Source: an uncultured Bacteroidota bacterium
Lineage (GTDB): Bacteria > Bacteroidota > Bacteroidia > Chitinophagales > Chitinophagaceae
Assembly: GCA_903906365.1 (NCBI GenBank)
Contig: CAIVKC010000024.1
Coordinates: forward strand, 1 to 64,000
Direction of reading: 5' to 3'
Length of the DNA: 64,000 nt
The translations under genes and the position numbers were made by a program. The notes under the pieces are model-generated. The model had not been told where the DNA came from, made no database searches, and saw only the letters and a program-made list of their open reading frames with translations. Shown here in pieces: positions 18,680 through 26,882 of this stretch; within the stretch, counting starts at the first letter, position 1, and every line of letters starts with the position of its first letter.

Positions 18680-18728
18680 GGGCCAGGCAGGCCTACTTTT
18701 AGCAGCCTGACCGGCCCTTTTTCTTTTT
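18680..18728 (+). terminator. Terminator after the 85-aa gene
   Basis: The interrupted hairpin GGGCC/GGCCC (18680-18684 with 18713-18717) has an inner CAGGC/GCCTG pairing and is followed by TTTTTC and a second T tract. Confidence 0.6.
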
Positions 18729-18842
18729 TGACTAGCCCTGCTTTCCCCCGGTGGAATTCCCCCCAACTGTTACAACCCTCACCGATCTTCCTTCAAATAG
18801 TCCGCAGCCGTAAGCAGCCTGCTTTACTTGCGGCGGTAATGC

Positions 18843-18850
18843 TACCTTTG
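18843..18850 (+). promoter_or_regulatory. -7 promoter box (TACCTTTG) for the Kir channel gene
   Basis: This matches the Bacteroidota TAnnTTTG consensus. It lies 41 bp upstream of the ATG at 18892. No clear -33 TTTG is seen at the usual spacing. Confidence 0.5.
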
Positions 18851-18891
18851 CGCCGGCAGAAGACTATTGTTTCAAAATCTGGAAATTGCTT

Positions 18892-19857
18892 ATGGCACTG
18901 CACAAAAGGGTGAATCCATTTTTAAAGATCAACAACGATACTGGATTTGGTACCAATGCCAACAGTTATGGAGGCCGGTTTATCAACCGGGATGGTACTT
19001 TCAACATACGCAAGGAAGGGGTTCCCTTTATGACCCGTTTCAGTATCTATCACAGTATGCTGAACCTGCCCCGGTGGAAATTCATCGGAGTAATTGTAGT
19101 ATTCTATTTTTCCATCAACCTGTTTTATACCCTGCTTTACCTGCTGGCCGGTACCGACCAGCTGCAGGGGCTCATTGCGGAGAGCCCCTGGAGGACTTTC
19201 AAGGAAGTCTATTTCTTTTCCACCGAAACCTTTACCACGGTAGGGTATGGTAGGGTAAACCCCGTCGGGGACTGGGCCAACCTGATTGCAGCCATTGAAG
19301 CGATGAGCGGTTTTTTGTCCTTTGCCATCGCCACAGGTCTTATATATGGACGTTTTGCCAAGCCCCGGGCTTACCTGGTTTTCTCTGACTTTGCCCTGGT
19401 ATCCCCCTATCAGGACAAAACCGCCCTGATGTTCCGGTTTGCTTCCTACAAAGAAAACCACATGCTGACCAATGTGGAGGTCATAGTCACCATTGGCCTG
19501 CAGGCCATTGAAAATGACAAGCCGGTTTTTAAGTTTTATTCCCTTAACCTGGAACGCAGCCGGGTGGACAGCCTGCCCATGAACTTTACGGTGGTTCATC
19601 CCATTGACGAAAACAGTCCCTTGAACGGTTTTGGGTTTGAGGACATGAAAACGGCCGATGTGGAGCTGTATGTCCTGATCCGGGGATTTGACGATGTCTA
19701 TTCCAATGTGGTGATTCAGCGTACCTCCTATATCTATGACGAGATCCTGTTCAACCGGAAATTCATGCCGATGTACCGGGAAAGCGATGACGGCAAAACC
19801 ACCATCCTGGAACTGAGCAAACTCAATGAAACCATGGAAACGGACCCGCCAGCCTGA
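18892..19857 (+). CDS. Inward-rectifier potassium channel (KirBac-type)
   Basis: The first ATG of the frame is at 18892 (321 residues; a TTG lies two codons earlier). Layout: cytoplasmic N-terminus with a slide-helix region, TM1 about 62-84, pore helix and selectivity filter TTVGYGR (115-121), TM2 about 128-152, then an immunoglobulin-like cytoplasmic Kir domain to the end (ALMFRFASYKENHMLTNVEV). The filter TVGYG is K+-selective. KirBac channels are tetramers in the inner membrane and respond to lipids. It precedes a TetR regulator and the inositol-lipid genes on the same strand, separated by about 80-760 bp. Confidence 0.93.
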   Translation: MALHKRVNPFLKINNDTGFGTNANSYGGRFINRDGTFNIRKEGVPFMTRFSIYHSMLNLPRWKFIGVIVVFYFSINLFYTLLYLLAGTDQLQGLIAESPWRTFKEVYFFSTETFTTVGYGRVNPVGDWANLIAAIEAMSGFLSFAIATGLIYGRFAKPRAYLVFSDFALVSPYQDKTALMFRFASYKENHMLTNVEVIVTIGLQAIENDKPVFKFYSLNLERSRVDSLPMNFTVVHPIDENSPLNGFGFEDMKTADVELYVLIRGFDDVYSNVVIQRTSYIYDEILFNRKFMPMYRESDDGKTTILELSKLNETMETDPPA

Positions 19858-19897
19858 AAAGGGGCGTAAAAAATATTTTTTGGTAGCATTAATTTGG

Positions 19898-19905
19898 TAT
19901 TTTTG
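19898..19905 (+). promoter_or_regulatory. -7 promoter box (TATTTTTG) for the TetR gene
   Basis: This fits TAnnTTTG, 30 bp before the TetR start. A TTTG ends at 19882, only 15 bp upstream and shorter than the usual 19-21 bp spacer, so the -33 assignment is weak. Confidence 0.45.
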
Positions 19906-19935
19906 GACTCAAATACGAAATCGGTCTAAAATTTT

Positions 19936-20535
19936 ATGATGGAAATTACCCAGAAAGACGAAGTAGTCATCAGCGAGATCATTGCTGGTGCCAGAAACCT
20001 TTTTGAGAAATTCGGTCTGAAAAAGACCACCATGGAAGACATTGCCCGTGAAGTAGGGAAGGGAAAAAGCTCACTGTATTATTATTTTCAAAGTAAATAC
20101 GAAATATTTGAGGCTGTCATTGACCAGGAAGCCCGGGAACTTTTCGCACAGGCAGAAAGGGCCATTGAGGAAGCCGGAACCGCCAAGGGTAAATTGAAGG
20201 CCTACAGCCGTATCCGGCTTTGCAATATCAATAAGATGGGGAACTTGTCCCAGATTGTGAAGGATGACCTGATGGATAATATTAGTATCTTATTCAATAT
20301 TAAAAGAAAGCATGAAATTACCCAGCTCGCCATGGTCCGGAAGATCATCGCCGAAGGGGTAGCCAGCGGTGAATTCAAACAGGTGGAAGCCTCTGACATT
20401 GACCTGCTTGCTTTTCTTTTCATGGCTGCATTCCGGGGAATAGCCCTACCGTTTTGTACCGATGGTTCCTTTCCGGATCTCAGCCAGCGGGTCGATACGA
20501 TTGTGGATGTGATGGTGGAGGGAATCGGCCGGTAA
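19936..20535 (+). CDS. TetR/AcrR-family transcriptional regulator
   Basis: The protein has 199 residues. The N-terminal TetR helix-turn-helix spans about residues 15-60 (ARNLFEKFGLKKTTMEDIA, VGKGKSSLYYYFQSK), the most conserved part of the family. The C-terminal ligand domain is all helical and not typeable. Two adjacent ATGs (19936, 19939) could start it. It lies directly upstream of myo-inositol-phosphate synthase on the same strand, with a 7-bp inverted repeat in the 81-bp gap. Local control of the inositol-lipid genes is plausible but not shown. Confidence 0.93.
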   Translation: MMEITQKDEVVISEIIAGARNLFEKFGLKKTTMEDIAREVGKGKSSLYYYFQSKYEIFEAVIDQEARELFAQAERAIEEAGTAKGKLKAYSRIRLCNINKMGNLSQIVKDDLMDNISILFNIKRKHEITQLAMVRKIIAEGVASGEFKQVEASDIDLLAFLFMAAFRGIALPFCTDGSFPDLSQRVDTIVDVMVEGIGR

Positions 20536-20581
20536 CCGGGGGCCGTACCCCAAAAATAGAACAACCCTGCCCCCCGGGGCG

Positions 20582-20603
20582 GGATAAATGAGAGTTTTTA
20601 TCC
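20582..20603. promoter_or_regulatory. Inverted repeat before inositol-phosphate synthase (candidate operator or leader hairpin)
   Basis: GGATAAA (20582-20588) and TTTATCC (20597-20603) form a perfect 7-bp inverted repeat with an 8-bp spacer, centred about 24 bp before the ATG at 20617. It could be a TetR operator or a 5' leader hairpin. There is no direct evidence for either. Confidence 0.35.
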
Positions 20604-20616
20604 TAAAACTAGACAT

Positions 20617-21942
20617 ATGCAAGAGAAAATTCAACAAGCAGATGGGAAATTGGGTATCCTTATTCCCGGTCTGGGCGCCGTCGCTACCACACTCATTGCC
20701 GGGGTTGAGGCAATCAGGCAGGGTTTATCCCAGCCCATCGGATCCCTTACCCAGATGGGAAATATCCGATTGGGAAAGCGGACCGAAAACAGGTACCCGC
20801 TGATCCGGGAATTTGTCCCGCTGGCCGATCTGAAAGATATTGTATTTGGGGGATGGGATGTATATGCAGACAATGTGTTTGAGGCAGCCTCCAAGGCCAA
20901 GGTGCTGGAACCTTCCCTGCTGGCAGCCATCAAACCGAATTTGCAGGCCCTTGTGCCGATGAAAGCGGTCTTTGATAAGTCCTATGTCAGGAACCTGGAC
21001 GGCTCCAATGTGAAACAGGCAGCTACCAAATATGACCTCGCCAAAGCGGTGATGGATGATATAGAGAACTTCCGGGAAGCCAACGACTGCAGCCGGGTCG
21101 TGGTGGTCTGGTGCGGCTCCACCGAACGTTATATTGAAACCGGCAGGGTTCATGAAACGATTGAACAGTTTGAAGAGGGGCTTCGCGAAAATGACCCCAT
21201 GATCTCTCCCAGCATGATTTATGCCTATGCGGCCATCCGGTTGGGTGTGCCCTTTGCCAACGGGGCCCCCAACCTGACCTGTGATATCCCCGCCCTGATG
21301 GAACTGGCCAGAAGGACCGAGACCCCCATTGCCGGAAAAGACTTTAAAACGGGACAGACCCTGATGAAGACCATACTGGCCCCCGGTCTGCATGCCCGCG
21401 CCCTTGGTATCCGGGGCTGGTTTTCCACCAATATCCTGGGCAACCGGGACGGACTGGTACTGGATGATCCCGATAATTTTAAGACCAAGGAGGTCTCCAA
21501 ACTCAGTGTACTCGATGATATTCTGCGGCCGGAACTCAACCCGGAATTATATGGCGAGCTCTATCATAAGGTAAGGATCAATTATTATCCCCCTCATGGT
21601 GACAATAAGGAAAGCTGGGATAATATCGACATTTTCGGCTGGCTGGGATATCCCATGCAGATCAAAATCAATTTCCTGTGCCGAGATTCCATACTGGCCG
21701 CACCCATTGTACTGGACCTGGCCCTGTTTATGGACCTGTCCAAACGGGCAGGTATGTCCGGCATACAGGAATGGCTCTCGTTTTATTTTAAATCTCCCCA
21801 GACTGCTCCCGGCCTGAGACCGGAGCATGACATATTCAAGCAGCTGATCAAACTGCAAAATACCCTGCGCCATATGATGGGAGAGGACCTGATCACCCAC
21901 CTGGGCCTGGATTATTACCAGGACCTGGTTGAAGCCCTATGA
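20617..21942 (+). CDS. ino1: Myo-inositol-1(3)-phosphate synthase
   Basis: The protein has 441 residues. The N-terminal Rossmann segment is LGILIPGLGAVATT (residues about 12-25). Family blocks follow: VVVVWCGSTER, SMIYAYAAIRLGVPFANG, GKDFKTGQTLMKT, GWFSTNILGNRDG, and NYYPPHGDNKESWDN. It isomerises glucose-6-phosphate to inositol-3-phosphate using NAD as a recycled cofactor, the committed step to inositol lipids. Its stop overlaps the start of the next gene (ATGATGA at 21939), so translation is coupled to the PgpA-like gene. Confidence 0.95.
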   Translation: MQEKIQQADGKLGILIPGLGAVATTLIAGVEAIRQGLSQPIGSLTQMGNIRLGKRTENRYPLIREFVPLADLKDIVFGGWDVYADNVFEAASKAKVLEPSLLAAIKPNLQALVPMKAVFDKSYVRNLDGSNVKQAATKYDLAKAVMDDIENFREANDCSRVVVVWCGSTERYIETGRVHETIEQFEEGLRENDPMISPSMIYAYAAIRLGVPFANGAPNLTCDIPALMELARRTETPIAGKDFKTGQTLMKTILAPGLHARALGIRGWFSTNILGNRDGLVLDDPDNFKTKEVSKLSVLDDILRPELNPELYGELYHKVRINYYPPHGDNKESWDNIDIFGWLGYPMQIKINFLCRDSILAAPIVLDLALFMDLSKRAGMSGIQEWLSFYFKSPQTAPGLRPEHDIFKQLIKLQNTLRHMMGEDLITHLGLDYYQDLVEAL

Positions 21943-22394
21943 TGACCTTTCACCGGGTGGTTTGTACCTGCTTTGGCATCGGCTACGCCGGGCGGGGCGG
22001 CGGCACCCTGGCCGCCCTGGCGGCCCTGGTGGGCTGGTTCCTGCTTTTCAGGGCAGGGGACGGTCTGACCCAGCAGGTCCTGTTGACGATGGGAATCACC
22101 CTGCTGGGCATCTTGTCAGCCAGCCAGGTGGAAAGGGATTGGGGCAAGGACAGCAACCGGGTGGTTATTGATGAGGTGGCGGGTATGTGCCTCAGCCTGT
22201 GGCTGGTTCCCGTGGAAGGCAGGTATCTGATTTGCGCCTTCGTTCTGTTTCGTTTTTTTGATATATATAAGCCATTTTTCATCCGGCGTTTGGAAAAATT
22301 GCCCGGAGGTTGGGGCGTCATGGCCGATGATTTGCTGGCAGGTATTTATGCCAACCTCGTGGTCCAGGGCGTCCTTATATTAAAATTGTTTTAA
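21939..22394 (+). CDS. pgpA: PgpA-family phosphatidylglycerophosphatase-like lipid phosphatase
   Basis: The protein has 151 residues. PgpA motifs are present: GIGYAGRGGGTLAAL (residues about 14-28), DSNRVVIDEVAGM (catalytic acidic cluster), LFRFFDIYKPF, and the late WGVMADDLLAGIYAN. The family dephosphorylates phosphatidylglycerophosphate. In this operon, directly overlapping inositol-phosphate synthase, a phosphatidylinositol-phosphate phosphatase role is more likely (inference from context). There are three to four membrane segments. It is 4 bp before gtrA. Confidence 0.93.
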   Translation: MMTFHRVVCTCFGIGYAGRGGGTLAALAALVGWFLLFRAGDGLTQQVLLTMGITLLGILSASQVERDWGKDSNRVVIDEVAGMCLSLWLVPVEGRYLICAFVLFRFFDIYKPFFIRRLEKLPGGWGVMADDLLAGIYANLVVQGVLILKLF

Positions 22395-22398
22395 GTCC

Positions 22399-22770
22399 AT
22401 GCGAGTATTTTTCAAAGCGCAGCTGGCCTCCCTGACGGCTACGGCCATTGATTTTTTGGTAACGATCCTGCTGGTAAACCTCTTTGGATTTTACCCCGTG
22501 CCCGCCAGCGCCATCGGCACCATTACCGGCGGGGCCGTCTACTTCCGGATGGGCAGGAACTGGGTTTTTGAAGCAGCGCAGGGACCAGGCAGCGAGCAGG
22601 CTGTAAAATATATTGCCGTCTGGATCGTCTATCTCTTACTGAATACCGGGTTTCTCTACCTGATCACCCGGTACACGGGGGTCAATTACATCCTGGCAAA
22701 GGTGGGGGTGGCCATAACCATGAGCGTTAGTTATAATTTTGTGCTGCACAAGAAATTTGTTTTTAAATAA
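22399..22770 (+). CDS. GtrA-family membrane protein
   Basis: The protein has 123 residues with four predicted membrane helices and the GtrA shape: short, with a basic loop after helix 2 (YFRMGRNWVFE) and a C-terminal SYNFVLHKKFVFK. GtrA-like proteins are associated with moving polyprenyl-linked sugars across the inner membrane or with glycosyltransferases. It starts 4 bp after the PgpA-like gene, so it belongs to the same operon. It might translocate or support decoration of inositol lipids, but nothing in its sequence shows this. Confidence 0.9.
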   Translation: MRVFFKAQLASLTATAIDFLVTILLVNLFGFYPVPASAIGTITGGAVYFRMGRNWVFEAAQGPGSEQAVKYIAVWIVYLLLNTGFLYLITRYTGVNYILAKVGVAITMSVSYNFVLHKKFVFK

Positions 22771-22783
22771 TATAAGGGAAATT

Positions 22784-25489
22784 ATGTTTATATCGGATAG
22801 GAAGGGCATCAAATGGATGGTTTTGTTGGGTATGCTGATCTCCCTGCACGGATTTGCCCAGACCACTACGGTAAACGGTGTGGTCAGGGATGCTGTCACC
22901 CGGTTGCCGCTTTCATCGGTTACTGTGAGCATCCGCAATGTAAAAGGAGGGGTTATGACCGATTCGCTGGGACAGTTCTCCATCCGTTATTTCAAACCGT
23001 TTTCCCAGCTGGTTTTTACCAGTGTCGGCTATAAAAACCAAACCCTGACCCTGCGAAAGGATCAGTTTGCCCGGGCATCCCAGGATGATTCCCTGCAGCG
23101 GACCACTTCCCCTGTGGGCGCCCTTTCAAATACCCCGGCAGATTCCCTGTCCCGCCCCACTGCCGCAGCCCCCGGGTCATCGGCCGATTCCGGCCGGAGC
23201 CGTGCGGACGGGTCCTCCCCGGACCTGCGGCTGATCGAAGTCTACCTGCAACCCAACAGCAGCCTGCTGGGGACCGTTACGGTCAGGAACAAAAAGCAGA
23301 AATACCGCAATAAGGATAACCCCGCCGTGGAACTGATCAGGCACGTTATAGAGAATAAGGCGAAAAACCGGATGGAAGCCTATGAATTTGCCGAATACGA
23401 GAAGTATGAAAAAATGCAGCTGTCCCTCAACAACGTCTCTGAAAAGGTGAGGAACTCCAAACTGACCCGCAAATACCATTTTTTGTTCGACAATGCCGAT
23501 ACCACCATCATTGAGGGGAAGTCCCTGTTGCCCGTATACCTGGAGGAAAAATTATCCCATAATTATTACCGCAGCAACCCCCAGAAAAACAAGACCGTGA
23601 TACTGGCGCAGAAGAAAGTGGATTTCGGTGAATTCGTGGATATGCGCGGGGTCAGTTCCTATCTCAACCGGCTCTATGAGGAGGTCAATATCTACGACAA
23701 CAATATCTCCCTGTTTACCAATCTTTTTTTGAGTCCCATTGCAGATATGGCGCCCACTTTTTATATGTTTTTTATTGCTGACACGGTGGTGGTCAATAAC
23801 CAGCCGCTGGTCAGATTGACTTTTCGCCCACGCAACCCCAATGATTTTCTGTTCCGGGGCACCATGTATATTACGTTGGATGGCAACTATGCTGTGCAGA
23901 AACTGAACATCATCACCAGTAAGAACATCAATTTGAACTTTGTCCGCGAATTGAAAATAAACCAGGATTTTGAAAGACGCGAAGACGGCAGGTACCTGCT
24001 GACCAAAAGCGACGTGATCGGGGATTTCGGGATTCTCAAAAAAGGCAGCGGCATATTTGGGGAAAGGGTTATTTCTTTCAAGAATTTTGTAACCAACCGG
24101 CCCATCGCCGACAGTATTTTCAAAGGCCCGGTCCTGGTCACCCTGCAACAGGCCGGCACCGAACAGGACAGCTTCTGGCTTTCCCACCGGCATGATTCCC
24201 TTTCCACGGCTGAATCCAAAGTATATGCCAATATCGACAGCCTCAAGAACATGCCCTCCTTTCGCCGGGTGATGGATTATGCCACCCTGCTGCTGGCAGG
24301 CTACAAACAGGCAGGCATCTTTGAAATCGGTCCCGCCAGCACCTTTTACAGTTTCAATCCCGTGGAGGGGTTCCGCCTCCGCTTCGGCGGCAGGACCACC
24401 CCTAAGTTTTCCAACCGGTATTATTTTGAAACCTATGGCGCCTACGGATTCAAGGACCAGAAATGGAAATATTTTTTCTCATCGACCTATTCGCTCAACA
24501 ATAAATCCGTTTATGGATTTCCACTAAACTATATACGGGCCAGCTACCAGCGGGAAACAAAAATACCAGGCCAGGAATTGCAGTTTGTCCAGGAGGACAA
24601 TTTCCTGCTTTCCTTCAAAAGGGGTAATAACGATAAATGGTTATACAATAACTATTTCAAGCTGAACTACGTCTATGAATTCGGTAACCATTTTTCCTAT
24701 GATTTTGGCCTCAAATACTGGAAGCAGCAGCCGGCCGGAACCATATACTACGTCCAGCCCTCCCAGACCGGCCTTGATACCTTGCGCGACCTGACCACCG
24801 GCGAACTGTCCGTCCAGTTCCGTTGGGCCCCCAACGAACAGTTCTACCAGGGCAAACTATACCGGATTCCCATTGTGAACAAATACCCCATTTTTACCCT
24901 GCGGTATATTGCGGGGATCAAGGGGCTCCTGGGAGGACAGTACAATTATCAGAATCTAACGCTCAATATCTTCAAAAGGGTATACCTTTCCCAGCTGGGA
25001 TATTCCGATATCACCCTGGAGGGCGGTGCTCTTTTTGGAAATGTCCCCTTCCCCTTAATGGAGATCCATCACGCCAACCAGACCTATGCCTATCAGCTCA
25101 ATTCCTATAATCTGATGAACTTCCTGGAATTCGTGAGTGATCATTACGTCAGCGTGGATGTGGACCACTACTTCAACGGGTTCTTCTTTAATAAAATCCC
25201 CCTGTTCAAGAAGCTCAAATGGAGGGAGGTGGTGGAAGGCAAACTCCTGTATGGGGGCGTTCGCAGTGAAAATGATCCCGATGTCAATACCGGGCAAATC
25301 AAGTACCCGCTGACCGACGGGGTGAAGACTACCTTTGGCCTGAAAAACCAGCCTTATATAGAGGCCGGTTTCGGGATAGCCAATATTTTCAAGCTGGTGA
25401 GGGTGGATTTTATCAAGCGGTTCACCTACCTGGACCACCCCGGACTATCGACCTTCGGGATCCGGGCCAGATTAAAATTTGATTTTTAA
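22784..25489 (+). CDS. DUF5686 outer-membrane protein with carboxypeptidase-regulatory-like domain
   Basis: The ATG at 22784 is chosen (901 residues); the frame is open upstream only through a TTG inside gtrA. A signal peptide ends near HGFAQ. A regulatory-like Ig domain follows (about 27-95, VNGVVRDAVTRLPLSSVTV). Next comes a Ser/Ala/Pro-rich low-complexity stretch (about 98-146), then a long DUF5686 body with aromatic-rich strands ending in LKFDF, typical of an outer-membrane barrel. The start is 13 bp after gtrA. Its function is unknown; its presence in a lipid operon is notable. Confidence 0.88.
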   Translation: MFISDRKGIKWMVLLGMLISLHGFAQTTTVNGVVRDAVTRLPLSSVTVSIRNVKGGVMTDSLGQFSIRYFKPFSQLVFTSVGYKNQTLTLRKDQFARASQDDSLQRTTSPVGALSNTPADSLSRPTAAAPGSSADSGRSRADGSSPDLRLIEVYLQPNSSLLGTVTVRNKKQKYRNKDNPAVELIRHVIENKAKNRMEAYEFAEYEKYEKMQLSLNNVSEKVRNSKLTRKYHFLFDNADTTIIEGKSLLPVYLEEKLSHNYYRSNPQKNKTVILAQKKVDFGEFVDMRGVSSYLNRLYEEVNIYDNNISLFTNLFLSPIADMAPTFYMFFIADTVVVNNQPLVRLTFRPRNPNDFLFRGTMYITLDGNYAVQKLNIITSKNINLNFVRELKINQDFERREDGRYLLTKSDVIGDFGILKKGSGIFGERVISFKNFVTNRPIADSIFKGPVLVTLQQAGTEQDSFWLSHRHDSLSTAESKVYANIDSLKNMPSFRRVMDYATLLLAGYKQAGIFEIGPASTFYSFNPVEGFRLRFGGRTTPKFSNRYYFETYGAYGFKDQKWKYFFSSTYSLNNKSVYGFPLNYIRASYQRETKIPGQELQFVQEDNFLLSFKRGNNDKWLYNNYFKLNYVYEFGNHFSYDFGLKYWKQQPAGTIYYVQPSQTGLDTLRDLTTGELSVQFRWAPNEQFYQGKLYRIPIVNKYPIFTLRYIAGIKGLLGGQYNYQNLTLNIFKRVYLSQLGYSDITLEGGALFGNVPFPLMEIHHANQTYAYQLNSYNLMNFLEFVSDHYVSVDVDHYFNGFFFNKIPLFKKLKWREVVEGKLLYGGVRSENDPDVNTGQIKYPLTDGVKTTFGLKNQPYIEAGFGIANIFKLVRVDFIKRFTYLDHPGLSTFGIRARLKFDF

Positions 25490-25528
25490 CAGCATTACAT
25501 TGAAATTGCAAAAGATATAATTTCCGTG

Positions 25529-26863
25529 ATGAAACAGAACGATCTCAGGGTGAGCATTCAGCGGGGTATTTATACCTTGATCAACCCCTTTGTCAGGTTG
25601 CTCATCCGCGCAGGCCTGACCCCCAATGCGGTGACCACCATCGGGCTGATACTAAATATGGGGGTGGCTGTCATTTTTATTTCCGGTGCGGAGGAAGGCA
25701 ACCGGGGAGACTTCCGCTATGTGGGTTGGGCCGGGGTCCTTGTGTTGCTGGCGGGACTCTTCGATATGCTGGACGGGCAGGTTGCCAGGTTGGGTAACAT
25801 GAGTTCCCGGTTCGGGGCCCTGTATGATTCGGTACTTGACCGATATAGCGAACTCATCCTGTTCCTGGGTATCTGCTATTACCTGGTGGCACATCATTAT
25901 TTTTTGGGATCCCTCATCGCTTTTATAGGCATGATCGGCTCCATGATGGTTTCCTATACGCGGGCGCGTGCAGAAAGCCTGGGTATAGAATGCCGCGGAG
26001 GCCTGATGCAGCGCCCTGAAAGGATCATCCTCATTGGACTGGCCGCGCTGGCCAGCGGTATTACCGCCCATTACCTGGGCGGGGATTATAAACTCTTTAT
26101 CCCCGGGATTCCTTTTCATGTTTTTGAAACCATGTCCGTTTTCATTTTTCCGCTGACTGTCCTGGCCCTGCTGACCAATATCACGGCCCTGGGCAGGCTG
26201 AGGGATGCCAAAAAAGCGCTGGACCGCCAGGACAAAGAAAAGCAGCAGGTACTTTCCATGAGCGCCAAACCCGAATCCAAGATACGGGTACTTCCCCTGC
26301 TGCTGCTGGCCACCTTCGCACTCAGTGCCTACCATCTTCCCCGGCAAAGTCTCTCGGACCGTCAGATGATCCACCGGATGATTGATCCGCAGGATACTTT
26401 TCCCGTGCCCCAGGGCATCAAAAACCAGTTGTTCTACCTGCAGCGTACCCCCAATGTAAATACCATCATCTGTGAACTGAATTACCTCACCGATGGAAAG
26501 CTCGATGAACAAAATCCAGTGCATGTATTTTGGATCCGCTACCAGGATGCCGGTAAGAAAGTGGAATTGTCCTTTATCCAGCGGACCTTTGCCTATGGTA
26601 TCAAAACAAGACAGATCGGTCAGGACAAATATGAACTGCGTTTTGTCTCCTATAAGAAATTTCCTTTTTACCTCTACCGTTCGGCGGCCGACAAAAAGTT
26701 TCATGTATATGCCTCCATCGGGCAAAAGGAAGCCATCCTCAACCGCATCTTCATCAAAATCAACAGCGGCGGCACTTTCTGGTCACCCAATGTAGAATAC
26801 ATTGAATACAAAGGCGTTGATCCGGCCACCGGCAAGGAAGTGATGGAACGCAGGAAAGTCTGA
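25529..26863 (+). CDS. CDP-alcohol phosphatidyltransferase fused to a DUF4833 domain (predicted phosphatidylinositol-phosphate synthase)
   Basis: The ATG at 25529 (a GTG lies just before) gives 444 residues. Residues about 1-225 are a multi-helix CDP-alcohol transferase with the complete catalytic motif D79-x2-D82-G83-x2-A86-R87-x8-G96-x3-D100-x3-D104. After a charged linker (DAKKALDRQDKEKQQ) a second hydrophobic segment (about 254-270) leads to a C-terminal soluble domain resembling DUF4833 (NPVHVFWIRYQDAGKK, KFHVYASIGQ). Family enzymes attach an alcohol to CDP-diacylglycerol. Next to inositol-phosphate synthase, the acceptor is probably inositol phosphate. An internal ATG (26258) precedes the second half, so a separate product is possible. 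Confidence 0.9.
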   Translation: MKQNDLRVSIQRGIYTLINPFVRLLIRAGLTPNAVTTIGLILNMGVAVIFISGAEEGNRGDFRYVGWAGVLVLLAGLFDMLDGQVARLGNMSSRFGALYDSVLDRYSELILFLGICYYLVAHHYFLGSLIAFIGMIGSMMVSYTRARAESLGIECRGGLMQRPERIILIGLAALASGITAHYLGGDYKLFIPGIPFHVFETMSVFIFPLTVLALLTNITALGRLRDAKKALDRQDKEKQQVLSMSAKPESKIRVLPLLLLATFALSAYHLPRQSLSDRQMIHRMIDPQDTFPVPQGIKNQLFYLQRTPNVNTIICELNYLTDGKLDEQNPVHVFWIRYQDAGKKVELSFIQRTFAYGIKTRQIGQDKYELRFVSYKKFPFYLYRSAADKKFHVYASIGQKEAILNRIFIKINSGGTFWSPNVEYIEYKGVDPATGKEVMERRKV

Positions 26864-26882
26864 TCTTTTCAAATCATTGGCC

